From contig JANWWH010000005.1 of NCBI GenBank assembly GCA_025056375.1, positions 1 to 46,112 on the forward strand: DNA of 46,112 nucleotides. The letters run 5' to 3'. The notes beneath the pieces were generated by a model, which was given only the letters and a program-made list of their open reading frames with translations, had not been told where the DNA came from and did not search any database. Each line of letters begins with the position of its first letter. Within the stretch, counting starts at the first letter, position 1. This document shows, one piece after another, positions 15,816-23,429 of the stretch. Position numbers and translations under genes: made by a program. Origin of the DNA: Aquificaceae bacterium. GTDB taxonomy: Bacteria; Aquificota; Aquificia; Aquificales; Aquificaceae.

Positions 15816-18107
15816 CTATGTGGAACAGCTCTCACACTCTTCTATATCCGTTATGGACTTGCTCCTGGTATAGTACACCGTCTTGAGACCCAGCTCCCAG
15901 GCGAGCTCGTAGAGCCTTGAGAGCTTTGGACCGTCTATCTTCTCAGGGTCTATAAAGAGGTTCAAAGACTGAGCCTGGTCTATCCAGAGCTGTCTTGCGG
16001 CGGCGGAGCGGATGACCCACTCCTGGTCTATGTGATAGGCACTTTTGTAGTGCCAGAAGTATCTGTCTATTTCTGGGGGCACCTGCGGAAGGATGCCCGA
16101 CATGTTCTCCTCCTTATAGAACTTGGCAAAGATAGGGTCCACGGAGGGCGTGGCACCCACTATGAGAGAGGTAGAACCTGTGGGCATAACCGCCAGCAGG
16201 TAGGCGTTTCTCATGCCAAACTTTTTAACCTCCTCCGCCAGAGCTCTCCAGTCAAAACTGTTCCTTGAGAGCTCCTGGTTTTCCTCTGGGCTTCTGCCAA
16301 AGAACACACCCTTGCTCCAGTCAGAGCCCTCAAAGAGGGGGTATGCACCACGCTCCTTTGCCAGCTCCATAGAACCCTTTATGGCATAGTAAGCTATGCG
16401 TTCAAAGAGAGCTTCTGCAAACTCAAGGTGTTCCTGCGACTCCCAGTTTATACCTTCTTTTACCAGACGGTAGTGGTAGTTGCTTACCCCTATACCTATG
16501 GAGCGGTATCTGGCGTTTGTCCATTGGGCTTCTTTTATGGCGTAGAAGTTTATGCTTATGACATTGTCCAGCATCCTCACAAGAAGGGGCACCACTCTTT
16601 CCATCTCTTCCTTGGTGTAGACCCTTCCTAAGTTTATGGAGCCCAGGTTGCATACCACCACATCCCCAGCCTTCTTTCTGTGGACTATGCTTCCGTCTTC
16701 TAAAAGGACATCCTCTAAGTGGTAGCTGGGGGACATGTTTTGCACTATCTCGTGGCATAGGTTGGAGCTGTATACTATACCACAGTGCTTGTTAGGGTTG
16801 AGCCTGTTGGCGGTGTCTCTAAAGAAGATGTAAGGCTCCCCAGTTTCGAAAACCACCGTAAGGAGCCTCTTCCACAGCTCAAAGGCGTCCACCTCCTTCT
16901 TGGCGTAGGCTGGAAGTTCTCTCTCAAGCTTTTGGTATAGCTTTTCAAAGTCCTCTCCGTAAAAGTCCTCAAGGTTCTTGCCATCTTTTAAGTTTTTGCA
17001 GTAGTAGGGGTCAAGGAGGGTCCACTTGCCCCTCTCCTTGAGCCTCTTCATAAAGAGGTCCGGTATGGCTATGGCGGGGTGTATGTCGTGAGCTTTTTTA
17101 CGCTCGTCTCCCACATTGGTCTTTACTTCTAAAAAGTCCACCACGTCCTTGTGCCATATGTCAAGGGTGATGCTCGCGGAGCCCTTCCTCATACCAAGCT
17201 GGTCCACATAGACCATCACATCGTTGAGTATCTTAACTACTGGCAGGACGCCCGAGCTTGCACCCTTGAACTTCCTTATGGGTGCGCCCGTTGCCCTTAT
17301 CTTTCCAAGGTATATACCCAGACCGCCCGCAAACTTGGAAATCTGTCCAGCCTTTTGCACGTTGTCAAAGATGTCGTAAAGGTCGTCGTCTACCGTCAGC
17401 ACGAAGCAGGAGCTGAGCTGGGTGTGGGTCCTTCTAGCGTTCATAAGCGTAGGAGTTGCCACAGACACCTCCTGTTTGCTAATAAGGTCGTAGAAGAGCC
17501 TTGCGTAGTGCACCCTTTCTTCTCTCTTCTCTGGCAGGGCAAGGGTCATGGCTATGAGCATATACATTTCCTGAGGAAGTTCTATGATGTTTCCTTCTTC
17601 GTCTCTGACCAAATACCTGTCCGCCAACACCTTTATGCCCGTGTAATTAAAAAGCAGGTCTCTGTCCGGGTCTATAGCTTTGGAGAGCAGGTTAAAGTCT
17701 TCTTCTCTGTATTCTTTGAGGAGATAGTCTCCGTATATGCCCCTCTCCGCATAAGTCTTTACCAGTCGGTAGAAGCTCTCGGGGTTGTAAGGCTTGTATT
17801 TACCATTTATCTTGTCTTTTACCTTATAACCCCTGAGATGCCCCACATCCTTATAAAGGTCATAAAGCAGAAGCCTTGCAGCAACATACTGCCACTGGGG
17901 TGTTTGAGGCGAAACCTTCTCAGCTGCGGTCCTTATGAGAAGTTGTTGAATCTCCTTTGTGCTTATACAGTCCCGGAACTGTATCTGAGCGTCTAACTCC
18001 AGCTCCATGGGGTCTACATCAATGTCCTTGCAGGCAAAATCTATAACTATCCTTATCTTGGATATGTCAAGAGACTCCTTCTTTCCGCTCCTTTTGAGGA
18101 CATGCAT
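15816..18107 (-). CDS. nrdA: Ribonucleotide reductase class I alpha subunit
   Basis: Catalytic R1 subunit of 763 residues. An ATP-cone allosteric domain occupies residues about 1-90. The active-site Cys pair is seen in LSSCFVL and [10 protein letters not shown], the thiyl-radical Cys and its Glu in SNLCHEI, the YY pair in KTVYYTRS on the radical path, and a C-terminal redox CxxC (CESC) four residues from the end region. AAGGAGGA precedes the ATG by 6 bases. nrdB follows 10 bases later. A 136-base upstream region holds a recognisable promoter and possible operator. The assignment is secure. Confidence 0.97.
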   Translation of the reverse strand: MHVLKRSGKKESLDISKIRIVIDFACKDIDVDPMELELDAQIQFRDCISTKEIQQLLIRTAAEKVSPQTPQWQYVAARLLLYDLYKDVGHLRGYKVKDKINGKYKPYNPESFYRLVKTYAERGIYGDYLLKEYREEDFNLLSKAIDPDRDLLFNYTGIKVLADRYLVRDEEGNIIELPQEMYMLIAMTLALPEKREERVHYARLFYDLISKQEVSVATPTLMNARRTHTQLSSCFVLTVDDDLYDIFDNVQKAGQISKFAGGLGIYLGKIRATGAPIRKFKGASSGVLPVVKILNDVMVYVDQLGMRKGSASITLDIWHKDVVDFLEVKTNVGDERKKAHDIHPAIAIPDLFMKRLKERGKWTLLDPYYCKNLKDGKNLEDFYGEDFEKLYQKLERELPAYAKKEVDAFELWKRLLTVVFETGEPYIFFRDTANRLNPNKHCGIVYSSNLCHEIVQNMSPSYHLEDVLLEDGSIVHRKKAGDVVVCNLGSINLGRVYTKEEMERVVPLLVRMLDNVISINFYAIKEAQWTNARYRSIGIGVSNYHYRLVKEGINWESQEHLEFAEALFERIAYYAIKGSMELAKERGAYPLFEGSDWSKGVFFGRSPEENQELSRNSFDWRALAEEVKKFGMRNAYLLAVMPTGSTSLIVGATPSVDPIFAKFYKEENMSGILPQVPPEIDRYFWHYKSAYHIDQEWVIRSAAARQLWIDQAQSLNLFIDPEKIDGPKLSRLYELAWELGLKTVYYTRSKSITDIEECESCST

Positions 18108-18147
18108 CTCTTTTCCTCCTTATCTGTGATGTGTGGGCAAGTAGTTA

Positions 18148-18192
18148 AGTTTAATAACTAAGATAACCTCCGTCAAACCTCCAAAGCTTTGG
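18148..18192 (-). promoter_or_regulatory. nrdA promoter with palindrome and direct repeats
   Basis: Reading the minus strand, TTGACG (18176-18171) and TAAACT (18153-18148) are 17 bases apart, five and four matches to the sigma-70 consensus. A perfect 12-base palindrome CCAAAGCTTTGG (18181-18192) ends 4 bases upstream of the -35 box. Two GGAGGTT copies start 11 bases apart, one turn of the helix, with the -35 box between and partly inside them. These are good candidates for a regulator site. I do not see a clear NrdR box. The rest of 18108-18243 is leader and holds no gene. Confidence 0.55.
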
Positions 18193-18243
18193 TGGAAGGA
18201 AGAGTTCCCGTCCATAACTCAAGTGTGAGCTTTTCCAGACTTT

Positions 18244-19494
18244 TTATTCCAGTCTCAGCTGGGCTATTGTCTCTATGTGATAGGTGTTAGGGAAGTTATC
18301 CACGAGGCGAAGGCTTACCAACTTGTATCCGCCTTTTACGAGCACCTTAAGGTCTCTGGCGAGGGTGGTGGGCTCGCAAGACACATAAACGACAACCTTT
18401 GGCTTGTTCTTGAGTATGAGGCTGGCTTCACCCCCCGAGAGACCTGACCTTGGAGGATCAAGGAAAAGGAGGTCTATGACCTCCCCCGCATGTTTTTTCA
18501 GAGCTTCTGAGCTAATCCTGCACTCAAAGCTAACGTTACCCACAGCGTTTATCCTTGCGTTGTACTCCGCATCCCTGAGTGCGGGTCGGTTGTTGTCGTA
18601 TGCGGTAAGAAAGCCAGAGGTTCTGGCAAGGAACAGGCTAAAAAAGCCTATACCACAATGGAGCTCCAGCGTCCTTTCATACTTTCCTTCGGGCACTGCG
18701 CACTCTATAAACCTCTCCCAGAGCAGATAGTTTACCTGCAAAAAGGAATCCATGCTTACCCTGTATTTGTAAGGAGATATACTCAAGAAGGTAAAGTTTC
18801 TGCCAAGACTGTAGACCTTACCCTCTCTATAAAAGCCGACGCCCACAACCTTCTCCGGCAGAAGCCTCTCTATGAGCTTCCTCAACTTTTCCTTCCTTAT
18901 GTCTTCGTCGCAAAAGAGCTTCAGAAGAAACTCTCCTTCATGTGGAGAGTAGAGCACGTGCACCTCTCTAAGGTTTTTTATCCCCTTTGCAAGTTCTCTG
19001 AGAGAGGGTATGAGACGGTTAAGAGAGGGATGAAGGAGCAGGCACTCCTCCACATCCACAAGTTTATGGCTTCTTCTTTCAAAGAAGCCAAGCCTTCCTC
19101 CAAAGACCTTAAACTGAGCCTTTATCCTGTAGCCAAACTCATTTCCCTGAAGGGGGCTCTCAAGGTTTCTAACCTCCAATTTGCCTATTCTTTCCAGAGT
19201 TTCAAGAAGCATCTCTTCCTTAGCCTTGAGTTGAGCTCCGTATTCCATGTGCTGTAATTGGCAACCACCACAGGCACCGTAGTAGGGGCAAGGGGCTTCT
19301 CTTCTGGAGGATGAGGGCAGGAGGATGTTTGTGGCTTTTGCAAGGGAGTAATCTTTCTTTTCCCTGTAGACTTCCGCCTCAACCAGCTCTCCGGGTAAAG
19401 CGTAGTCCACCATGAGACTCTTACCTTCCAGCTGAGCAAAGCCGTAGCCACCGTAAAGGAGCTTCTTTATGTAGAGGTTTTTGAGCGATGTCAT
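18244..19494 (-). CDS. rlmD: RlmD/TrmA-type 23S rRNA (uracil-C5)-methyltransferase
   Basis: SAM-dependent RNA m5U methyltransferase of 416 residues. An N-terminal TRAM domain (about 1-60) is followed by the iron-sulfur motif in CPYYGACGGC (residues about 69-78) with a likely fourth Cys in VEECLLL, then a Rossmann methyltransferase domain with LELHCGIGFFSLFLA and FLDPPRSG, and the catalytic Cys in YVSCEPTTLARD. The iron-sulfur site puts it in the RumA/RlmCD group rather than TrmA. The exact uridine cannot be read from sequence. It starts in an ATGA overlap with nusA, so it shares the rimP-nusA operon. Confidence 0.85.
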   Translation of the reverse strand: MTSLKNLYIKKLLYGGYGFAQLEGKSLMVDYALPGELVEAEVYREKKDYSLAKATNILLPSSSRREAPCPYYGACGGCQLQHMEYGAQLKAKEEMLLETLERIGKLEVRNLESPLQGNEFGYRIKAQFKVFGGRLGFFERRSHKLVDVEECLLLHPSLNRLIPSLRELAKGIKNLREVHVLYSPHEGEFLLKLFCDEDIRKEKLRKLIERLLPEKVVGVGFYREGKVYSLGRNFTFLSISPYKYRVSMDSFLQVNYLLWERFIECAVPEGKYERTLELHCGIGFFSLFLARTSGFLTAYDNNRPALRDAEYNARINAVGNVSFECRISSEALKKHAGEVIDLLFLDPPRSGLSGGEASLILKNKPKVVVYVSCEPTTLARDLKVLVKGGYKLVSLRLVDNFPNTYHIETIAQLRLE

Positions 19495-20474
19495 TTTAGT
19501 TTGAGAAGGGTATCAAAGTCTTCTTCAGACATAACGTCTATCTGCCAGCCTGTAAGCTTGTTGGCAAGCTTTACATTTACTCCGTGTTTCCCTATTGCCA
19601 GAGACAGTTTTTCTCTGGGGACTGCTACCTCTGCCCTCTTGTTTTTCCTATCCACCCTTATCCTTGAGACGGGCGCTGGCGAAAGGCTTCTCCTTATGAG
19701 CTCCTCTTCGTCCGTAGACCATCTTATCACATCTATCCTCTCTCCAGCCAGCTCCTCCGAGACGGGATTTATCCTTGAGCCCTTAACGCCTACCACCACA
19801 CCAACTGGGTCTATCTTTGGGTCTTCCGTATCCACGAGAACCTTCGCCCTTTCCCCGGGCTCACGGACTATTGCTTTTAAAACCACCTCACCCCTGCTAA
19901 CCTCGGGCACTTCGTGTTCTATTAGCTTTTTGAGAAACTTGGGGTGGGTCCTGGAAAGGACTATCTCGTATTTGCCCCTTTTCCTCTTTACGCTCAGTAT
20001 TAGAGCCTTTAACCTCGTGCCAACCTTATATTCCTCTCTCCTTATCTGCTCCCTTTTTGGAAGAACGCCCATGACCTTTCCTAAGTCTACCAGCAGGTCG
20101 CCTTCCTCTGTTAACCTTCTTACTATACCAAAGACTACGTCCCCTTCCCGCTCAAGATACTCAAGATAGCCCCTTTCCTCCTCCGCCCTTTCCAACTCCT
20201 TCAAAAACTCCTCTTTTGCTGCGTGGGCCGCTATCCTGTTTACATCCTCGGTGGATATGTCCAGAGGAAACTTTGCCACCTCGCCGTTTTTTCTCCTTAC
20301 TATGCAAACCTTTATCCGGTCTTCCTCAAGGTGCACCTCCAGCTCTTCCCTTATCCTCCTGTCCCTCTTTATGGCTATGGCTATGGCGTTTTTTAGAGAC
20401 CTTTCAACTATCCACTCGGGGAGGTTTTTGTCCTTTGCCACCTGCTCTATTAGCTTTTTTAGGTTTTTTACCAT
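19491..20474 (-). CDS. nusA: Transcription factor NusA, short form
   Basis: A 327-residue NusA that modulates pausing, termination and antitermination by binding RNA polymerase and RNA. The order is N-terminal polymerase-binding domain (1-100), S1 domain (about 108-175), then two KH domains, with VVVGVKGSRINPVSEELAGERIDVI (cited from KH1, about 225) and EKLSLAIGKHGVNVKLA (KH2). It lacks the C-terminal acidic repeats of E. coli NusA (495 residues), as in many thermophiles. It overlaps rimP by 7 bases and rlmD by ATGA. Confidence 0.96.
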   Translation of the reverse strand: MVKNLKKLIEQVAKDKNLPEWIVERSLKNAIAIAIKRDRRIREELEVHLEEDRIKVCIVRRKNGEVAKFPLDISTEDVNRIAAHAAKEEFLKELERAEEERGYLEYLEREGDVVFGIVRRLTEEGDLLVDLGKVMGVLPKREQIRREEYKVGTRLKALILSVKRKRGKYEIVLSRTHPKFLKKLIEHEVPEVSRGEVVLKAIVREPGERAKVLVDTEDPKIDPVGVVVGVKGSRINPVSEELAGERIDVIRWSTDEEELIRRSLSPAPVSRIRVDRKNKRAEVAVPREKLSLAIGKHGVNVKLANKLTGWQIDVMSEEDFDTLLKLK

Positions 20475-20941
20475 TTCTCCGGCTCCAAATTAGCCCTGGC
20501 TATAAAGGAAAAGGGTATGTGGTATTCCTTCCCCGTATCCTTCTCTTTTAGATGCAGGATGTTTTCTCTAAACCCTTCTATGAAACCCTTTAGCTCTCTT
20601 TTACCCTCCAGAGCTTGCTTCAGCACGAGCCTTACGAGCCTTCCTTGAAAAAATTCAAAGTGAGAGGCTTTGGTAAGTTCTCTGGTAAGTCCGGGGGAAG
20701 AGACTTCCAGCATGTAAGATACGGGTATGATGTCCTCTACATCTAACAGGGCGCTTATCCTTTTGCTAACCTCTTCGCAGTCGCCTATGGTTATGCCACC
20801 TTCCTTGTCTAATATCACCCTCAAAACCCATCCCCTTTCTGGTCTGAACTCCACATCAAATAGCCTGTATCCCATACTTTTTATAACAGGTTCCACAAGC
20901 TCCTTTACCTTCTCCGCAATTAGTTTTTCCTGTAAGTGCAT
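20468..20941 (-). CDS. rimP: Ribosome maturation factor RimP
   Basis: A 157-residue protein needed for 30S assembly. The N-terminal domain has GYRLFDVEF and LRVILDKEGGITIGDCE, and the centre has YMLEVSSPGLTREL, the hallmark of the family. A TATAAT on this strand (20956-20951) ends 9 bases before the ATG and no Shine-Dalgarno site is present, so a leader of a base or two at most is expected. It heads the rimP-nusA-rlmD operon. Confidence 0.95.
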   Translation of the reverse strand: MHLQEKLIAEKVKELVEPVIKSMGYRLFDVEFRPERGWVLRVILDKEGGITIGDCEEVSKRISALLDVEDIIPVSYMLEVSSPGLTRELTKASHFEFFQGRLVRLVLKQALEGKRELKGFIEGFRENILHLKEKDTGKEYHIPFSFIARANLEPEKW

Positions 20942-20977
20942 GGTCTTACAATTATAGCACTGGTATAATCTTTCGTC
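20942..20977. promoter_or_regulatory. Divergent rimP / moxR promoter region (36 bp)
   Basis: Two back-to-back TATAAT hexamers lie in the gap: 20956-20951 for rimP (9 bases from its ATG) and 20964-20969 for moxR (8 bases from its ATG). Both would start transcription at or next to the start codon. Neither side has a Shine-Dalgarno match. The two -10 boxes are only 7 bases apart, so polymerases at the two promoters should compete. Confidence 0.65.
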
Positions 20978-21889
20978 ATGGATTTGGAAGCTGTGAAATC
21001 AGAGATAGGAAGGGTGTTAAGAGGGAAGGAGGAAGTTGTTAATTATTCTCTTGTATGTCTTCTTTCTGGGGGTCACCTTCTTCTTGAGGATGTGCCCGGC
21101 GTGGGGAAGACCACCTTAGCCCTTGCAACTGCAAGGGTCCTCGGTCTTTCCTTTGCGAGGGTTCAGTTTACAAGCGACCTTCTGCCTTCGGACATACTGG
21201 GTGTTAGCGTCTACGACCAGTCAAAAAAAGCCTTTGTTTTTAAAAAGGGTCCCGTATTCAACAATCTGGTGCTGGCGGACGAAATAAACAGGACAACCCC
21301 AAAGACCCAAAGTGCCTTACTGGAAGCTATGGCGGAAGGCAAAGTTTCTATGGATGGCGTGACCTACGAGCTACCACAACCCTTTTTTGTTATAGCCACA
21401 CAGAACCCAGTAGAACAACAGGGAACCTACCCCCTACCCGAGTCACAGCTTGACCGTTTTAGCATGAGGCTAAGTCTTGGCTATCCTGATATGGAGACGG
21501 AAGCCCAGATACTAAGAGGAGAAAACCCTTTGGAAAAGGTAGAAAAGCTAAAGCCTTTGCTTAAGCCTCAGGAACTCCTCTCCGCCATGGACAGCATAAA
21601 GAGGTTTTATGTCTCTCCTGAAGTTGCCCATCTGGCGGTAAGCATAGCTCAGGCTACAAGGCAGCACCCTAGGGTTATTCTTGGGGTTTCTACGAGGGGT
21701 CTCATGCATCTGGTTAGCTGTGCCAGAGCCATGGCCTACACAAAGGAGAGAGACTTTGTAGTGCCTGAGGACCTTTTAGAACTTGCACCCCTCTGCCTAC
21801 CCCACAGGATTATTGTAAGAGAAGGTGAGTCCGCAAACTCAATAATAGAGGAGTTGGTAAGGAGCTTAAGGTCGCGCCTTAGGATTTAG
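20978..21889 (+). CDS. MoxR-family AAA+ ATPase
   Basis: A 303-residue AAA+ chaperone-like ATPase. Walker A is GVPGVGKTT-like (DVPGVGKTT, residues about 39-47), Walker B is LADEINR, and it has the MoxR signature ATQNPVEQQGTYPLPESQLDRF. Relatives insert cofactors into, or mature, partner complexes together with DUF58 and von Willebrand A proteins. Here no such partner follows: the next gene, 6 bases away, is convergent DUF2231. A TATAAT 8 bases before the ATG suggests a leaderless message. Confidence 0.92.
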   Translation: MDLEAVKSEIGRVLRGKEEVVNYSLVCLLSGGHLLLEDVPGVGKTTLALATARVLGLSFARVQFTSDLLPSDILGVSVYDQSKKAFVFKKGPVFNNLVLADEINRTTPKTQSALLEAMAEGKVSMDGVTYELPQPFFVIATQNPVEQQGTYPLPESQLDRFSMRLSLGYPDMETEAQILRGENPLEKVEKLKPLLKPQELLSAMDSIKRFYVSPEVAHLAVSIAQATRQHPRVILGVSTRGLMHLVSCARAMAYTKERDFVVPEDLLELAPLCLPHRIIVREGESANSIIEELVRSLRSRLRI

Positions 21890-21895
21890 TAGCCT

Positions 21896-22333
21896 TCAAA
21901 AAGGTTGCTCAATCCAGGGTCTTACCATGTGGTCGTAAACCACCGAACCTCCAAGGCTTCCCTGAATAAGGAGTAAGAGCACGCCAACAAACAGCAGGAA
22001 AGAGAATAAGTTTCTCAAAAGCCTGTATCTGGACATCCCCAGCCTGACACTAAGAAGAAGGGCAAAGTATAAACCCATGAAGAGCCCCATATATTTGTGT
22101 GTCTTAAAAGCTTCAATCCTATAAAGTTTTTCTTCTATAGGTTCGTAAGCTATCATACCGCTCAAAGTTGCACCTATTACAGAAAGGCTCGCAAGCAGGC
22201 TAAAAATGAGGTGTAAACCGTCTGGCTCTTTTCTCTTTAACCTGTAGTAAAGCTCAAGCACCAGAAGTCCAAAGGGTAAAGCCAATCCGAAGTGAACCAA
22301 TGGAGGGTGAAGCTTTATTAGGTCAATAGCCAT
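21896..22333 (-). CDS. DUF2231 membrane protein
   Basis: A 145-residue membrane protein with four hydrophobic helices. It carries the DUF2231 features: an N-terminal HPPLVHFGLALPFG motif with two His, a mid-chain His (AFKTHKYMG), and a C-terminal GSLGGSVVYDHM segment. Conserved His residues in paired helices have led to the idea that this family binds haem or moves electrons, which is unproven. It is convergent with moxR. An imperfect hairpin (AGCCTT/AAGGTTGCT, near 21890-21908) spans the junction and may stop transcription from both sides. Confidence 0.8.
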   Translation of the reverse strand: MAIDLIKLHPPLVHFGLALPFGLLVLELYYRLKRKEPDGLHLIFSLLASLSVIGATLSGMIAYEPIEEKLYRIEAFKTHKYMGLFMGLYFALLLSVRLGMSRYRLLRNLFSFLLFVGVLLLLIQGSLGGSVVYDHMVRPWIEQPF

Positions 22334-22377
22334 GGCTTCAAAATATAATCCGGCTTATGCTCTTTACAAGCTTTTTA

Positions 22378-22397
22378 GGAGAGAGTGTTTGAAAATC
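22378..22397 (+). repeat. Left terminal inverted repeat of IS remnant
   Basis: Twenty bases matching the reverse complement of 22907-22927 except for a one-base length difference in the A run. It lies 44 bases beyond the DUF2231 start codon. Confidence 0.8.
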
Positions 22398-22498
22398 ATC
22401 CGATAAGCATATGACAACAATTCTATAGTAAACATAGGAAAACACAGAAAAACTCAGCTTCAGGAGCACCATCAAGTTCCACAGAATAAACCTCACCA

Positions 22499-22837
22499 TC
22501 ACAATTGGTATTTCTTTATGTTGAAAACCTTCTCACAAATCTCTGCGGTTTTTGAGATGACAAAGGAGAGGAGCTCAGGGTCTATCTTTTTGAACCTATA
22601 GAAGATGGTAGAGAAGTTGGGTGAGTGTCCGAGTTTGTCTTTGAGCATGAGTTCAAGGGTTCTGTAAGATACATTGAAGTGAAGTTTAAGAACAGCGGCT
22701 AGCAAGATGATTTCTATGGGGTAAGCTGGGGGTCTGCCTGGTCTTTTTGCTGATGGGTTTTGGTTGTAGAACTGTGTGGCTAACTTTCTGATTAGCTCTA
22801 AGAGGAAGGATACATCTTTGTTGCTGATATATTTCAT
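22499..22837 (-). pseudogene. Transposase N-terminal fragment
   Basis: A 112-residue fragment that looks like the N-terminal domain of an IS4/IS5-type DDE transposase: a basic GRPPAYP segment, then helices typical of the DNA-binding part (NVSYRTLELMLKDK, HSPNFSTIFYRFKKI). It ends before any catalytic Asp. I start it at ATG 22837 because AAGGAG sits 8 bases before that codon; the frame could also start at 22858. It cannot encode an active enzyme. The fragment may still bind the repeats, which would be regulatory, but that is speculation. Confidence 0.7.
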
Positions 22838-22906
22838 GTTTACCACTCCTTGAGACATGGCTTTTTCTAAGGTGCATATTATAAACCTTGTTTTTCTTGC
22901 TTTGGA

Positions 22907-22927
22907 GATTTTTCAAACACTCTCTCC
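22907..22927 (-). repeat. Right terminal inverted repeat of IS remnant
   Basis: Twenty-one bases, the partner of 22378-22397. Its outer edge is 7 bases from the TTGACA of the hsp20 promoter, so the element was inserted directly upstream of that promoter. Confidence 0.8.
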
Positions 22928-22934
22928 AGAAAGG

Positions 22935-22990
22935 TTGACAATCTACAGTATCTGACTTAAATTATATGACATGAAAACTATCAAGGAGGT
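22935..22990 (+). promoter_or_regulatory. hsp20 promoter and Shine-Dalgarno site
   Basis: A consensus TTGACA (22935-22940) is followed after 17 bases by TAAATT (22958-22963), four of six matches. The predicted start near 22970 gives a leader of about 28 bases with AAGGAGGT (22983-22990) 7 bases before ATG 22998. No CIRCE inverted repeat is visible, so heat control by HrcA is not suggested. This differs from the many leaderless starts in the window. Confidence 0.6.
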
Positions 22991-22997
22991 AGGTGCC

Positions 22998-23429
22998 ATG
23001 AGAAGAGGACTTACTCTTTGGAGCCCCTTTGGGGAGATTGAGCGCATCAGAAGAGAGTTTGACAAGCTCCTTGAGGAGCTTGTGCCCAGAGAAGAAGGAG
23101 AGAAGTTCTTTGCCCCTGCAGTGGATGTATACGAGACAGACCAGGAGCTCGTGGTGAAGGCAGAGTTACCGGGCGTCAAGAAGGAAAACGTGGAGGTCTC
23201 TATAAGGGATAACGCTCTCTGCATAAAGGGTGAGAAAAAGGAGGAGAAGGAAGAGAAAAGGGATACTTACCATAGGGTGGAAAGGGTCTATGGGAAGTTT
23301 GAGAGAGTGATACCTCTACCTGTGGAGGCAAAAGTGGAGTCCGCAAGGGCGGAGTTTAAGGATGGTGTTCTGGAGATAAGGATACCCAAAGCGGAAGGAG
23401 CAAAGGAAAGGAAGATAGAAATAACTTAA
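22998..23429 (+). CDS. hsp20: Small heat shock protein, Hsp20/alpha-crystallin family
   Basis: ATP-independent holdase of 143 residues that keeps unfolding proteins soluble. After an N-terminal arm (RRGLTLWSPFGEIERIRREFD, about residues 2-22) comes the alpha-crystallin domain (about 40-130) with the VKAELPGVKKENVEVSIRD strands and the A-x-x-x-n-G-V-L end motif (FKDGVLEIRIPK). The C-terminus lacks a clear I-x-I/V tail motif apart from KIEIT. I chose ATG 22998 for its strong Shine-Dalgarno; the ATG at 22971 would put that site inside the gene. It converges on murA with a 4-base overlap. Confidence 0.93.
   Translation: MRRGLTLWSPFGEIERIRREFDKLLEELVPREEGEKFFAPAVDVYETDQELVVKAELPGVKKENVEVSIRDNALCIKGEKKEEKEEKRDTYHRVERVYGKFERVIPLPVEAKVESARAEFKDGVLEIRIPKAEGAKERKIEIT

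Larger units (their letters stand above)
22378..22927 (-). mobile_element. Internally deleted insertion sequence with terminal inverted repeats
   Basis: The region between DUF2231 and hsp20 is bounded by near-perfect inverted repeats: GGAGAGAGTGTTTGAAAATC at 22378-22397 and its reverse complement with one extra base at 22907-22927. The 550-base element contains only the N-terminal part of a transposase on the minus strand (22499-22837). After its stop, another frame stays open for about 40 codons to the left repeat, so the middle of the transposase gene seems to have been deleted. A TATAAT for the transposase is at about 22885-22879. No target duplication can be resolved. It could be mobilised in trans by a full copy elsewhere, like a MITE. 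Confidence 0.75.

Noticed and set aside
17151-17996. Long open frame (281 codons) on the plus strand
   Set aside because: It is fully antisense to nrdA, with no domain I recognise; it reflects codon bias on the opposite strand.
19501-20169. Ser/Thr-rich open frame of 222 codons on the plus strand
   Set aside because: Antisense to nusA; composition is a mirror of the charged codons of NusA.
21889-21911. Hairpin between moxR and DUF2231 as a strong terminator
   Set aside because: The stem is imperfect and no clear U-tract is seen, so I mention it only in the gene note.
22450-22498. Open frame after the transposase stop toward the left repeat
   Set aside because: Roughly 40 codons without a start or a family match; treated as debris of the deleted transposase.
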